DNA of 64,000 bases from the NCBI GenBank assembly GCA_963781155.1, contig CAWAEC010000013.1, positions 124,001-188,000 of the forward strand. The letters run 5' to 3'. The notes below the pieces were generated by a model that was not told the origin of the DNA, ran no database searches, and saw only the letters and a program-made list of their open reading frames with translations. The translations under genes were made by a program, and so were the position numbers. Each line of letters begins with the position of its first letter. The first letter of the stretch is position 1. The stretch is from PALSA-693 sp963781155. Lineage in GTDB: Bacteria; Actinomycetota; Acidimicrobiia; Acidimicrobiales; Palsa-688. Shown here one piece after another: positions 37,330 to 45,826 of the stretch.

Positions 37330-38214
37330 GTGCCGACCCCTGTTGAGTTTTACCTCTTCCTGCCCCAGATGAGGATGGCGTTCGACGCCATCGTCGAAAA
37401 GGCGATTGCTGCCGAGCAGGCCGGTTTCACCGGCATCGCATTGATGGACCACCTGGTCCCCCCGCTGGCCGAGCAGCACTCGATGCACGAGGCGTTCATC
37501 ACCGCTGCGGCCATCTCGGCGCAAACGCAATCCCTCAGAGTCGGACATCTGGTGCTTTGTGATTCCTTCCGTCATCCGGCCGTTCTGGCCCGGGAGGCAC
37601 TGGCACTCAATCACCTTTCCGACGGCCGCTTCGATCTCGGCATTGGCACCGGTTCGGTACTCGCCGAATTCGAAACGTTCGGGGTTCCGCTGCTCCCGGG
37701 ACCGGCCCGCGTGCGCCGCGTCGAGGAGACGCTTCAGGTCCTCCGGGCGCTGTGGTCGGGGCAGACGGTCGATTTCGACGGCGAGTTCCATCAGCTGAGG
37801 GCCGCGTCCATGGCACCCCGGCCCGTTGGCCAGCTCCCGATCGTCGTGGGCGGCTCCGGCCCGGCAATGATGGGCGTGATCTCCCGTCACGCGGATTGGT
37901 GGAACCTGCCCGTACACAAGCTGGGGCTGTTCGAGAAGATCCGCCCGCTGGCGGGCTCGGCTCGCGTGTCCGTGCAGCAGATGGTTGCCCTGGTGGACGA
38001 GGAGGCGAACCGGAGCGCAATCGCAGAGCTGGCCCACCGCCGGTTCCCCGGTCAAGCCATGGGCTTGATCGTCGGGACAGGCGACGAGTTGCGGGAGCAC
38101 TTTGCGGGCCTGGGGCGCCGCGGTGTGGAGCGGTTCTACGTCTGGTTCGCGGATTTCGCGCCCGAGCCCACCGTCCGTCTCTTCGGCGACCGGGTCGTTG
38201 CGCCGCTGGGGTAG
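37330..38214 (+). CDS. LLM class F420-dependent oxidoreductase
   Basis: A 294-aa luciferase-like TIM barrel. GFTGIALMDHLVPP, HLSDGRFDLGIGTGS and EFETFGVPL are the typical strands and phosphate-binding loop. LLM proteins of this size from actinobacteria generally use F420H2 and transfer hydride to an unsaturated or keto substrate. GTG start. It stands alone, 54 bp after the Tim44-like gene, on the same strand as the downstream cupin gene. Confidence 0.88.
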   Translation: MPTPVEFYLFLPQMRMAFDAIVEKAIAAEQAGFTGIALMDHLVPPLAEQHSMHEAFITAAAISAQTQSLRVGHLVLCDSFRHPAVLAREALALNHLSDGRFDLGIGTGSVLAEFETFGVPLLPGPARVRRVEETLQVLRALWSGQTVDFDGEFHQLRAASMAPRPVGQLPIVVGGSGPAMMGVISRHADWWNLPVHKLGLFEKIRPLAGSARVSVQQMVALVDEEANRSAIAELAHRRFPGQAMGLIVGTGDELREHFAGLGRRGVERFYVWFADFAPEPTVRLFGDRVVAPLG

Positions 38215-38300
38215 CTCAGGATCGGCGCCAGCCGACCACCACTCATCACCCTCTCCAAATACGACTTGTACGATCCGGATTCTAGGAATAGGGTGGGGGC

Positions 38301-38846
38301 GTGTCGAATGACCCGTGGCATCACGCCGGGCGGCTGGCCCATCCAGCCGGAGGTAGCCGAGGCCAGAGCCGTCTCAGCCCCGCGGCAATGGAGGACGTCG
38401 CGGTCACGTTGTGTCAGGCGTCGTCGGGGATCGGTCAGGAGTGGACTGATGGAACGCGGCGCCGCTACACGTGTCTGGTCGACACGGACCTCTTCGACGC
38501 CTGGATGATCGAGTGGTGTCCGTCGTCAAACCTCGAGTTGCACGACCACGGCGGCTCCGAGGGTGTCGTCGTGGTGGCGGCCGGAGTGCTGGTGGAGACG
38601 TATACCGACCTGCTGGAGCGCCATCCGCTACGCACCCGGATCCTCGATTCCCGGGGGACGTTCACCGTGCCCGCGACGCGGATCCATCAGCTTGCCAACC
38701 CGGGGCCGGCGGAGGCGCGCTCGGTACACGTCTATTCACCTCCGTTGCGGACGATGACCTTTTACGATCATCGCCCCCACCGCTTCCTGGCGCCTCTGTA
38801 TGCGAGCCGGGGCGACCTGGCCGTGCTCGAAGAGGCGGCGATGTGA
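38301..38846 (+). CDS. cysteine dioxygenase-like cupin protein
   Basis: A 181-aa cupin of CDO_I type. NLELHDHGGSEGVVVVAAG gives the H-x-H pair and VPATRIHQLANPG the third His of the Fe(II) site. Relatives oxidise cysteine or other thiols to sulfinates. A conserved Cys near the site is not clear, as in bacterial enzymes. It lies between two LLM genes, one alkanesulfonate-monooxygenase-like, which hints at organosulfur metabolism, but this is inference. Confidence 0.8.
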   Translation: MSNDPWHHAGRLAHPAGGSRGQSRLSPAAMEDVAVTLCQASSGIGQEWTDGTRRRYTCLVDTDLFDAWMIEWCPSSNLELHDHGGSEGVVVVAAGVLVETYTDLLERHPLRTRILDSRGTFTVPATRIHQLANPGPAEARSVHVYSPPLRTMTFYDHRPHRFLAPLYASRGDLAVLEEAAM

Positions 38847-38978
38847 CCACGCGGACCGCAGCCTGCCTGAGCTGACCCTACCGGCCAGGCACCGTGCCGG
38901 CCACCCACCGGCACGCGCGGGCGGGGCTGGCGCCGAACGAGCGCGGGGAATCCCCGCCGGCGCCAGTCCCACCGGGCG

Positions 38979-40095
38979 TCATCCGGGAGGGCGCTCCACG
39001 GCCAGGGGGTGGTGCCATTTGCCCGCAGCCGTCAACAGCGGCAGCACGCCCTCCCCGAACCAGTAGGCCTCCTCCAGGTTGGGATAGCCCGACATGATGA
39101 ACTCGTCGATGCCCAAGGCGTGGTATTCGAGAATTCTCCGCGACTTCGTCGTAGCTCCCCACCAGCGCCGTTCCGGCGCCACCGCGAACCAACCCGACGC
39201 CCGCCCAGAGATTGGGGGCGACCTCCAGGCTGCCGGTCGATCCTCCGTGCAGGGCCCGCATTCGCCGCTGACCCTCGGACTCGCTCGTGGCCAAGCCGGC
39301 CTGGGCTGCAGCGATGCGCCCGGGCTCGAGGCCCTCCAGCAGGCGGGCCGCCTCATCCCAGGCCTGATCGGACCGATCACGGGTGATGACATGCAGGCGG
39401 ATCCCAAAGCGCAAGGCCCGACCCTCGGCGTCGGCTTGCGTTCGAACCTGGTGCAGCTTGCCTGCCACCTGGTCGGGAGGCTCGCCCCAGGTCAGGTAGA
39501 CGTCGGCGTGGCGGGCCGCGACCCGAACCGCAGACGCCGAGGACCCGCCGAAGTAGACCAGCGGGACCGGGTCGGGAGGTGCCACCAGCCGGGCTCCCTC
39601 GACGGACAGGTGGGCTCCTGTGAAGTCGACCTGCTTGCCGGCCCAGAGCGCCGAGATGATGGTGAGAAACTCGTCGGTGCGCGCGTAACGGCCCTCTTTG
39701 TCCAGAAAGTCGCCGTAACTGCGCTGTTCGGCGCTCTCGCCACCCGTCACCACGTTGATCAGTAGCCGGCCGTGCGAGTGTCGCTGGAAGGTGGCGGCCA
39801 TCTGGGCGGCCAGCGTCGGTGAGTAAAAGCCGGGCCGGAACGCCACGAGGAACTTGAGCCGTTCGGTCCGGTCGCACAGCATGGACGTCGAGAGCCAGGC
39901 GTCCTCGCAGTGAGAACCCGTCGGGGTCAGGACGCCGGCGAAGCCCAGCTCCTCGGCAGCCTGAGCGATCTGTCCGAGGTAGCCGATCGTCGGCTCGCGC
40001 CGACCCGCCACCGTCCCCTGGGGCGCGCCGTGACCGCCGCCGACGATGTCGCGGCTGTCGCCGGACGTCGGAAGGAACCAATGAAAGCTGATCAT
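38979..40095 (-). pseudogene. alkanesulfonate monooxygenase-like LLM protein, one frameshift
   Basis: The long frame from the ATG at 40095 reads MISFHWFLPTSGDSRD, EDAWLSTSMLCDRTERLKFL, GRLLINVVTGGE and VYFGGSSASAVRVAARHADV, all typical of SsuD-like flavin monooxygenases. Near 39140 the frame changes; the next frame has YHALGIDEFIMSGYPNLEEA and ends at 38979, as relatives do. A one-base repair gives a protein of about 372 aa. It would release sulfite from sulfonates or oxidise another substrate. It follows the ThDP enzyme by 28 bp and is likely co-transcribed with it. Confidence 0.8.
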
Positions 40096-40123
40096 GCCGG
40101 CGTGCCGTGATACCCCGGGATGC

Positions 40124-41872
40124 TCACTCGCTCCGCTTCCATCGGCCGCCCGAGATGGGCTGCACGATGTCTTTGAAGGATGTCTTGAGCGACGTGGGTA
40201 CGTCGATCACCAGGGGAACGTCCCGGCGCGTCTGTAACTCGAGGGCGGCCCGCAGCGCTGCCGGTGAGTCCACCCGGATTCCGTCACACGAAATAGCGCG
40301 AGCCACGGCGGCGTGGTCGAAGTCATCGAATCCCGCCGCCACGGCTCGATCGCCCATCCCGTGCAGGACCCAGCCCAGGGCCTGGTTGTTGAGCACCACC
40401 ACCACGATCCCGATCCCGTGCTGGACCGCGGTCATCAGCGCGTGTATCGACATGGCAAATCCGCCGTCGCCGCACACGGCCACCACCGGGCGGTCAGGAA
40501 ACGCCAACCGGGCTCCCATGGCGGCCGGCACCGCGTAACCCATTCCGCCGCCGGCCGCCGGCTGCAGATAGCTGTTGGCGGCTTTGGCCCGGTACCAGTG
40601 CATCATGAACAGCCGGTTCTCTCCGGCGTCGCATGTCACGATCCCGTCTTCCGGTACTGCCACCTGCAGAAGCTCGATGATCCTTCTGGGTGCCATCGGC
40701 ATCTCGTCCGAGAAACGGTCGTCGCTGTCGAAATCGCCGTAGGCCTCCTCGGCTTCCGACACTCGCTCGGCGGCGGCGCTTGCGTCAGGGGGAAGCCCGG
40801 AGCGGGCTTGCACGACCGCGTCCGCCAAATGCGCCGAGACGTACCCGGCTTCGCCGACCAGGGCGTGGTCCACCGGATAGGTCCAGCTGGCGTTCAGCGG
40901 CTCGACATCGATCTGGATCAAGAGCTGGCGGGCCGGGTCGATCAAACCGGTGTTCTCGTCTCCGGTGTCGATGGGGGCGAGCTTGGTCCCGACCGCCACG
41001 ACGGCATCGGCGGATCCCACGAGGGCATTGGCCACGGCACACCCGAAGGTGCCCATGACCCCCGCGCTGGATGCGTCCACCTCCGGGAACACCCCTTTGC
41101 CCGCCGCGGTCGTCGCCACCGGCACGTCCAGGGCCCGGGCCAGAGCGGCCAGCTGTTCGAACGCCTGGCCGACGCGCACCCCGTTCCCGGCGACGAGTAC
41201 CGGACGCCGGGAGGCGACGAGCGCCCGGGCTGCGTCTGCCACGGCATGCGCATCGACGGCCCGGCTCCGGCCGGGAAGGTATGCCTGCGTCGGATACAGC
41301 CGGGGCACCGAGTCGGGTCCAACGGTCCCTTGCAGGGCATCGCCGTGGTAGACGACGGCCACCGGGCCGGGCTCCCCGGTGAGGGCGTGCTTGATGGCGA
41401 GTTGCGTGTGCTGGACGGCCTGGGCCGGCGCATGCGAGACCATCACCCGTTTCGTCACCCCGCGGAGCGAGGACACCACATCCCAGCTGCCGTAGTCCCC
41501 GCTGCCCGACTGGTAGTAGCCGTGATGCGACAAGGGGCCGCCATCGGACATCTCGGTCAGGACGATGACGGGAGCACTCCCGAGCAGGGACTCCAACAGT
41601 CCCTGCCCGGCGTTGCCGGCGATCCACTCACCCTGGCCCATGACGACGACGGGTTGGCCGGTCAGACGGCCGAAAGCATCCGCCATGGCGGAACCAATCG
41701 ACTCCTCCCGCACTTGCACGACCCGGATGCGGGGATGGTCGTGCAGCGCCGCGAAAATCGTGCCGGTGTAGCCGCCGGGCATGCCGAACACATACGGGAT
41801 CCGGGCGTCATCGAGGGCGGCGACGATAGCCTCCACGGTGGGAAGCGGTTCGCGGAACATGGGCTGGATCAC
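40124..41872 (-). CDS. thiamine diphosphate-dependent enzyme (acetolactate synthase/decarboxylase-like)
   Basis: A 582-aa ThDP enzyme with three domains. The activating Glu is in VQVREESIG. The central domain is at about 180-330. The ThDP/Mg motif is GDGGFAMSIHALMTAV...VVLNN near the C-terminus. GTG 41872 is preferred over the upstream start because GGAGG lies 7 bases before it. Family members decarboxylate 2-oxo acids or make acyloins. Substrate unknown; the downstream SsuD-like gene suggests a sulfonate or 2-oxo acid. Its promoter region holds two copies of the palindromic repeat. Confidence 0.85.
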   Translation of the reverse strand: MIQPMFREPLPTVEAIVAALDDARIPYVFGMPGGYTGTIFAALHDHPRIRVVQVREESIGSAMADAFGRLTGQPVVVMGQGEWIAGNAGQGLLESLLGSAPVIVLTEMSDGGPLSHHGYYQSGSGDYGSWDVVSSLRGVTKRVMVSHAPAQAVQHTQLAIKHALTGEPGPVAVVYHGDALQGTVGPDSVPRLYPTQAYLPGRSRAVDAHAVADAARALVASRRPVLVAGNGVRVGQAFEQLAALARALDVPVATTAAGKGVFPEVDASSAGVMGTFGCAVANALVGSADAVVAVGTKLAPIDTGDENTGLIDPARQLLIQIDVEPLNASWTYPVDHALVGEAGYVSAHLADAVVQARSGLPPDASAAAERVSEAEEAYGDFDSDDRFSDEMPMAPRRIIELLQVAVPEDGIVTCDAGENRLFMMHWYRAKAANSYLQPAAGGGMGYAVPAAMGARLAFPDRPVVAVCGDGGFAMSIHALMTAVQHGIGIVVVVLNNQALGWVLHGMGDRAVAAGFDDFDHAAVARAISCDGIRVDSPAALRAALELQTRRDVPLVIDVPTSLKTSFKDIVQPISGGRWKRSE

Positions 41873-41996
41873 GTCGCTGCCTCCAATAGTGGCGCCGCGC
41901 GGTGGAACCGCTCGTGTCAAACGACCGTCAGGCTAACGGCGAGGAGGGCCGTTCCGCACATGGCGAGGGCGAGTGGGCTCCTGTCGCCCTCACCCG

Positions 41997-42143
41997 ATTG
42001 TGTGATGTTTGCCGCGTATTACACGACTTTTATCACACAAACCAAAAGTGTGCCCAGTTCGCGTCGTGTGGGCACGCTCGCTGTTTGTGTGATGTTTGCC
42101 GCGTATTACGCGACTTTTATCACACAAACCAAATGCGTGCCCA
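41997..42143. repeat. two tandem copies of dispersed palindromic element
   Basis: Two nearly identical ~60-bp units (41997-42056 and 42084-42143), start to start 87 bp. Each contains GTGTGATGTTTGCCGCGTA, then the inverted arm CGACTTTTATCACAC, followed by AAACCAAA and TGCCCA. Core 39-bp palindromes are at 42000-42038 and 42087-42125. They sit in the divergent promoter of the ThDP gene and the TIGR03084 gene. A related palindrome lies at 57801-57840 and a half copy at 1068-1112. Confidence 0.88.
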
Positions 42144-42223
42144 CCTGGCCCAGGGATGTGGCCCCGCTACGGTGGGGGCCATGTCGCGCCGCACCGGTCG
42201 CACGTCGTGACGGGCCTTCGGTC

Positions 42224-42979
42224 ATGACCGCTGCGACGCCCGCTTCGGACGTTTTCGGCGACCTGGAAGCCGAGGACGAGCGCCTGGAAGTTATCCTGAC
42301 CGGGCTGCAAGAGGATCAGTGGCTGGCCCCCTCCGCGGCCGAAGGCTGGACGGTACGCGACGTGGTCGTGCACCTGGTCCAGACCGACGAGGCGGTAACA
42401 CTTACGGCGACTGGAAGCGGCGGGAGCCGATTATGGGCGGCCCGGGGCGCGGGCAACCTGGACGCCGCGATGGATCAGGCCGTGCGCACCGAGGCCGGGG
42501 CGCCGGCACGGATATTCACCCAATGGCGCCAGGCCTGGCGGGCGGCGCTGGCCGCACTGCGCCAGGCGGATCCCGCGACGCCATTGCCGTGGGCGGCCGC
42601 GCCGCTCAGACCCCGGGCGCTGGCCACGACCCGACTGGCCGAGCACTGGACGCACGGACTGGATATCACCGGGTCGCTGAATATCGCGTTTCCTGACACG
42701 GACCGCTTGCGCCATGTGGCGTGGCTGGCTCACCGCAGCCTGCCCTACGCCTGGTCGCTGACCGGCCGTGAGCCCCGGTCGGTCTTCTGTGTGCTGACTG
42801 CCCCTTCCGGCGCCACCTGGACCTTCGGTCCCGAACATGCGGAGTCGGTCATCCGGGGGTCAGCCGGGGAGTTCTGCCGGGTTGGAGCGCAGCGCCTCTC
42901 ACCCGACGCGGCGGGCCTGATCGCCGAGGGCCCGTATGCGCGGGAGGCGCTGCAGGTGCTGCGCAACTACGCCGCCTGA
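42224..42979 (+). CDS. TIGR03084-type MDMPI_N family protein
   Basis: A 251-aa protein of the mycothiol-dependent maleylpyruvate isomerase superfamily. AAEGWTVRDVVVHLVQTDEA (first metal His) and TRLAEHWTHGLDITG (Glu and His) match the DinB-like four-helix metal site. The long open frame upstream is a shadow of the ThDP gene. The start is the ATG at 42224. Its presence suggests mycothiol is used, which points to Actinomycetota. Substrate unknown. Confidence 0.85.
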   Translation: MTAATPASDVFGDLEAEDERLEVILTGLQEDQWLAPSAAEGWTVRDVVVHLVQTDEAVTLTATGSGGSRLWAARGAGNLDAAMDQAVRTEAGAPARIFTQWRQAWRAALAALRQADPATPLPWAAAPLRPRALATTRLAEHWTHGLDITGSLNIAFPDTDRLRHVAWLAHRSLPYAWSLTGREPRSVFCVLTAPSGATWTFGPEHAESVIRGSAGEFCRVGAQRLSPDAAGLIAEGPYAREALQVLRNYAA

Positions 42980-43033
42980 GTGGGCTGGGCGGGCTGGGTG
43001 GGCTCGCAGCCTGATCGGGTTTACGAAAGCGTT

Positions 43034-43089
43034 GCGCCCCGTGCAGGCGAAATACGTTTCGACGTAACGAAGGGTTCAACTCGGGGCGC
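43034..43089. other. nested inverted repeats in 455-bp intergenic region
   Basis: GCGCCCCG (43034-43041) pairs with CGGGGCGC (43082-43089), and inside it TACGT (43053-43057) pairs with ACGTA (43062-43066) around a TTCG loop. This could be a structured leader or terminator. The rest of 42980-43435 has no gene I can support apart from the LLM remnant at 43357 and short GCGCTGACGCCG repeats. Confidence 0.35.
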
Positions 43090-43230
43090 CAGCCGGGCGG
43101 GGCCGGCAGTTCGCCGTACCGGCGGTTCAACGGACATATACCGACGGGCGGAACGGCGAGACGGTATGGACCTACCACCGCGCCTCGGTTGGCTGGAGCC
43201 GGGCGCCACCTACGACTACGCCGGCCCCCT

Positions 43231-43284
43231 GCGCTGACGCCGACCTCCTGCGCTGACGCCGCCACGGCACGTGCGCTGACGCCG
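43231..43284. repeat. GCGCTGACGCCG short repeat, three irregular copies
   Basis: The 12-mer GCGCTGACGCCG occurs at 43231, 43250 and 43273 with spacings of 19 and 23 bp. It is non-coding and has no inverted symmetry. Probably a local duplication product. Confidence 0.6.
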
Positions 43285-43356
43285 CCAGGTGTGCGCGCCG
43301 CCCGGTTGTCCGTCAGGGCTACTGTCGGGGCGCTCCAACCTGGAAGGGGGCCGCCC

Positions 43357-43422
43357 ATGAAGTTCCGCATCGCCCTGCCCGGCACCAACCACATCCCCCC
43401 GGCGGACGACACGGCGAGGTGA
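43357..43422 (+). pseudogene. 5' remnant of an LLM oxidoreductase gene
   Basis: An ATG with GGAAGGGGG upstream encodes MKFRIALPGTNHIPPADD and stops after 21 codons, 13 bp before the molybdenum hydroxylase gene. The start resembles the N-terminus of luciferase-like F420 oxidoreductases. It looks like the stump of a deleted gene whose ribosome site is kept; it could also now serve as a leader for the next gene. Confidence 0.45.
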
Positions 43423-43435
43423 TCGCGAAACTCGG

Positions 43436-45826
43436 ATGACGTTCGAAGCGATGACCGGGGCTGACATCTCGGGGGCCAGGGCAATCGGGGCGCGCGTGCG
43501 TCGGGTCGAAGATCCCCGGCTGCTCTCCGGGCGGGGCCGCTATGTCGACGACGTGGTGCTGCCTGGCATGCTCCACGCCGCGTTTCTTCGCAGCACCGTT
43601 GCGCATGGTCGGATCCAGTCCGTCGATGCCAGTGAAGCCCGGCAACTGCCAGGCGTCGTCGCTGTGTACACCGGCGACGACATCCAACGCCTGACCCAGC
43701 CGGTCCGGCCGGGGACCGTCTCCGGGCTCGGGCGCCAGCCGGGCGTGCAGATGCCGGAGTTCCACTCGCTCGCCACGGACAAGGTCCGTTTCGTCGGCGA
43801 TCTGATCGCACTTGTGGTCGCCGAGGATCGCTATATCGCAGAAGACGCGCTCGAGCTCATCGTCGAGGATATCGACGTGCTCGGCCCCGTCGTGACGTAC
43901 GAGCATGCCGTCGACTCGTCCCGGCCGCCGGTCTTCGACGCCGTCCCCGATAATGTCCTGGCCCGCAGCGAGATGCGACTGGGGGACGCCGAGGCCACGT
44001 TCACCGCTGCCGACCGGATCGTGCGGGCGACCATCGAGGTCCACCGCCAGCACCCGTCTCCCATGGAGACGAGGGGGATCATCGCCAGTTGGGACCCCGA
44101 GGCTGAGTTCCTCACGATTCGCACCTCGACACAGGCACCCCACATGGTGCGCATGCTCCTGCCGGCCCACATCGGCGTCGCGGCCGAACGCATCCGGGTG
44201 CTCGCCGACGACGTCGGCGGCAGCTTCGGGCTGAAGAACAGCCTGGGCCGGGAGGAGGTCGCCGTCGTTGCGGCGTCGGTCGATCTGGGCCGGCCGGTGA
44301 AATGGATCGAGGACCGGCTCGAGCACCTGGCTGCAGGAGGCAACGCCCGCGAGGAGAAAGCCGACGTCGAAGCGGCGGTGACAGGCGACGGACGAATCCT
44401 GGGTGTTCGCCTGGACATCGCGGTCAATGTGGGCGCCTATCCTTCCGATCCCTTCCCGGGCTCGATACGCGGCTCTTCGATCATGCGGGCGTTCCAGGGA
44501 CCGCTCAAGATCAAAAGCCTCGAGGCGTCGGCACAGGTGTTCTTCACCAACAAGGCGAGCTATGTTGCCTACCGGGGGCCGTGGGCGACCGGTGATTTCC
44601 TTCGCGAGCGGCTGATCGATGTCGTGGCCCGGGAACTCGATCTCGACCCGCTGACGGTGCGGCGGCGAAACTACGTGGTCCGTTCGGAGCCACCTACCCA
44701 CATGCTCGACGGCCGGTCATATGCGTCGGCCACAACCATGGACACGCTGGAAAAGACCGCCCGGCTGGTGGACTGGGACGGTTTCCGAACACGGCAACGA
44801 GCGTGCGCGGCCGCGGGCCGGCGTGTGGGCATCGGGATGGCGTCCTATCTCGAAGCCGCGCCGGGGCCGGCCCTTCCCGGGGCGCGAGCCGGCTTCGCGT
44901 CTGATGAGACGGTGTTGCTTTCCGTGAACTCCCACGGGCACGTCGTCGTGGTCACGAAACAGCAGCCTCATGGCCAGGGCCACCAAACGACGCTGGCCCA
45001 GGTGGTCGCGGAGGAGGTTGGCTGCAAACTCGAAGATGTGGTCGTGCGGTGGGGTGACACCGCCATCACGCCTCCCAGCCTTCTCGGCACGGGTGGCAGC
45101 CGGGCCGCCACGATGGCAAATGGGGCCGCCCTGCACGGGGCACGCCGTTTGCGGGAGGAAATCCTGTCACTCGCCGCCGATCAGCTGGAGGCCGACCCTG
45201 CCGACCTCACCATCGTCGAGGGTGCGGTCACCGTCAAGGGCACCCCGGCGGTCCAGGTGCCGTTGGCGGACCTGGCGCGTGACCACGACATCGCGGTATC
45301 GCACAGCTTTGATGGCGGTGACAGCGGCTGGTCGGGCGGCACCCATTGCTGCATCGTCGAGGTCGATCTGGAGACCGGGTTGGTCGAGGTCCTTCGCTAC
45401 GTGGTGGTGGAGGACTGCGGCCTGGTCGTCAACCCTGCGATCGTGGAGGGCCAGATTCGTGGCGGGGTGGCACAGGGAATCGGTGCGGTCCTGTTGGAGG
45501 ACGTCGCCTACGCAGACGATGGCCAGCTGCTGTCCTCCACCTTCATGGACTATCTGGTCCCGACAACGACGGTTGTCCCCCGTTTCGAGATCGACCACGT
45601 CGAGACCGTGCTGACCGATCCCGACGTGAACTTCCGGGGCGTGGGCGAAGGCGGGATGATCGTCGCCCCCGCCACTCTCGTGAACGCCATCGAAGACGCA
45701 CTGGCCCCGCTGGGGATTCGAATCCGCGAGCAGCACCTACCCCCGGCTCGGATACAGGAACTGGTCGCTGCCGGTCAGGTACCGCGCCCATACGAGGATG
45801 GCATCGCCGCGCCTGCGAGCTCGTAG
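43436..45826 (+). CDS. xanthine dehydrogenase/CO-dehydrogenase-type molybdenum hydroxylase large subunit
   Basis: A 796-aa large subunit. Visible are ARVRRVEDPRLLSGRGRYVDD at the start, DDVGGSFGLKN, SYVAYRGPWATGDFLRERLI, GQGHQTTLAQV and the catalytic Glu in RGVGEGGMI. The loop is YRGPWA, not the AYxCSFR of form I CO dehydrogenase, so it is not a true CoxL. It would hydroxylate an aldehyde, heterocycle or similar substrate using a Mo-cytosine-dinucleotide cofactor. The FAD and 2Fe-2S subunits are not adjacent. Its 3' end overlaps the convergent TauD gene by 52 bp. Confidence 0.9.
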   Translation: MTFEAMTGADISGARAIGARVRRVEDPRLLSGRGRYVDDVVLPGMLHAAFLRSTVAHGRIQSVDASEARQLPGVVAVYTGDDIQRLTQPVRPGTVSGLGRQPGVQMPEFHSLATDKVRFVGDLIALVVAEDRYIAEDALELIVEDIDVLGPVVTYEHAVDSSRPPVFDAVPDNVLARSEMRLGDAEATFTAADRIVRATIEVHRQHPSPMETRGIIASWDPEAEFLTIRTSTQAPHMVRMLLPAHIGVAAERIRVLADDVGGSFGLKNSLGREEVAVVAASVDLGRPVKWIEDRLEHLAAGGNAREEKADVEAAVTGDGRILGVRLDIAVNVGAYPSDPFPGSIRGSSIMRAFQGPLKIKSLEASAQVFFTNKASYVAYRGPWATGDFLRERLIDVVARELDLDPLTVRRRNYVVRSEPPTHMLDGRSYASATTMDTLEKTARLVDWDGFRTRQRACAAAGRRVGIGMASYLEAAPGPALPGARAGFASDETVLLSVNSHGHVVVVTKQQPHGQGHQTTLAQVVAEEVGCKLEDVVVRWGDTAITPPSLLGTGGSRAATMANGAALHGARRLREEILSLAADQLEADPADLTIVEGAVTVKGTPAVQVPLADLARDHDIAVSHSFDGGDSGWSGGTHCCIVEVDLETGLVEVLRYVVVEDCGLVVNPAIVEGQIRGGVAQGIGAVLLEDVAYADDGQLLSSTFMDYLVPTTTVVPRFEIDHVETVLTDPDVNFRGVGEGGMIVAPATLVNAIEDALAPLGIRIREQHLPPARIQELVAAGQVPRPYEDGIAAPASS

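Noticed and set aside
40313..42223. Long extension of the TIGR03084 frame
   Set aside because: Antisense of the ThDP gene and across the repeats; the family start is at 42224.
43034..43089. Molybdenum cofactor riboswitch upstream of the Mo enzyme gene
   Set aside because: The hairpins are too few and too simple to match that RNA, and the distance to the gene is large.
43436..45826. True CO dehydrogenase large subunit (coxL form I)
   Set aside because: The active-site loop reads YRGPWA instead of AYxCSFR, and CoxM/CoxS genes are absent.
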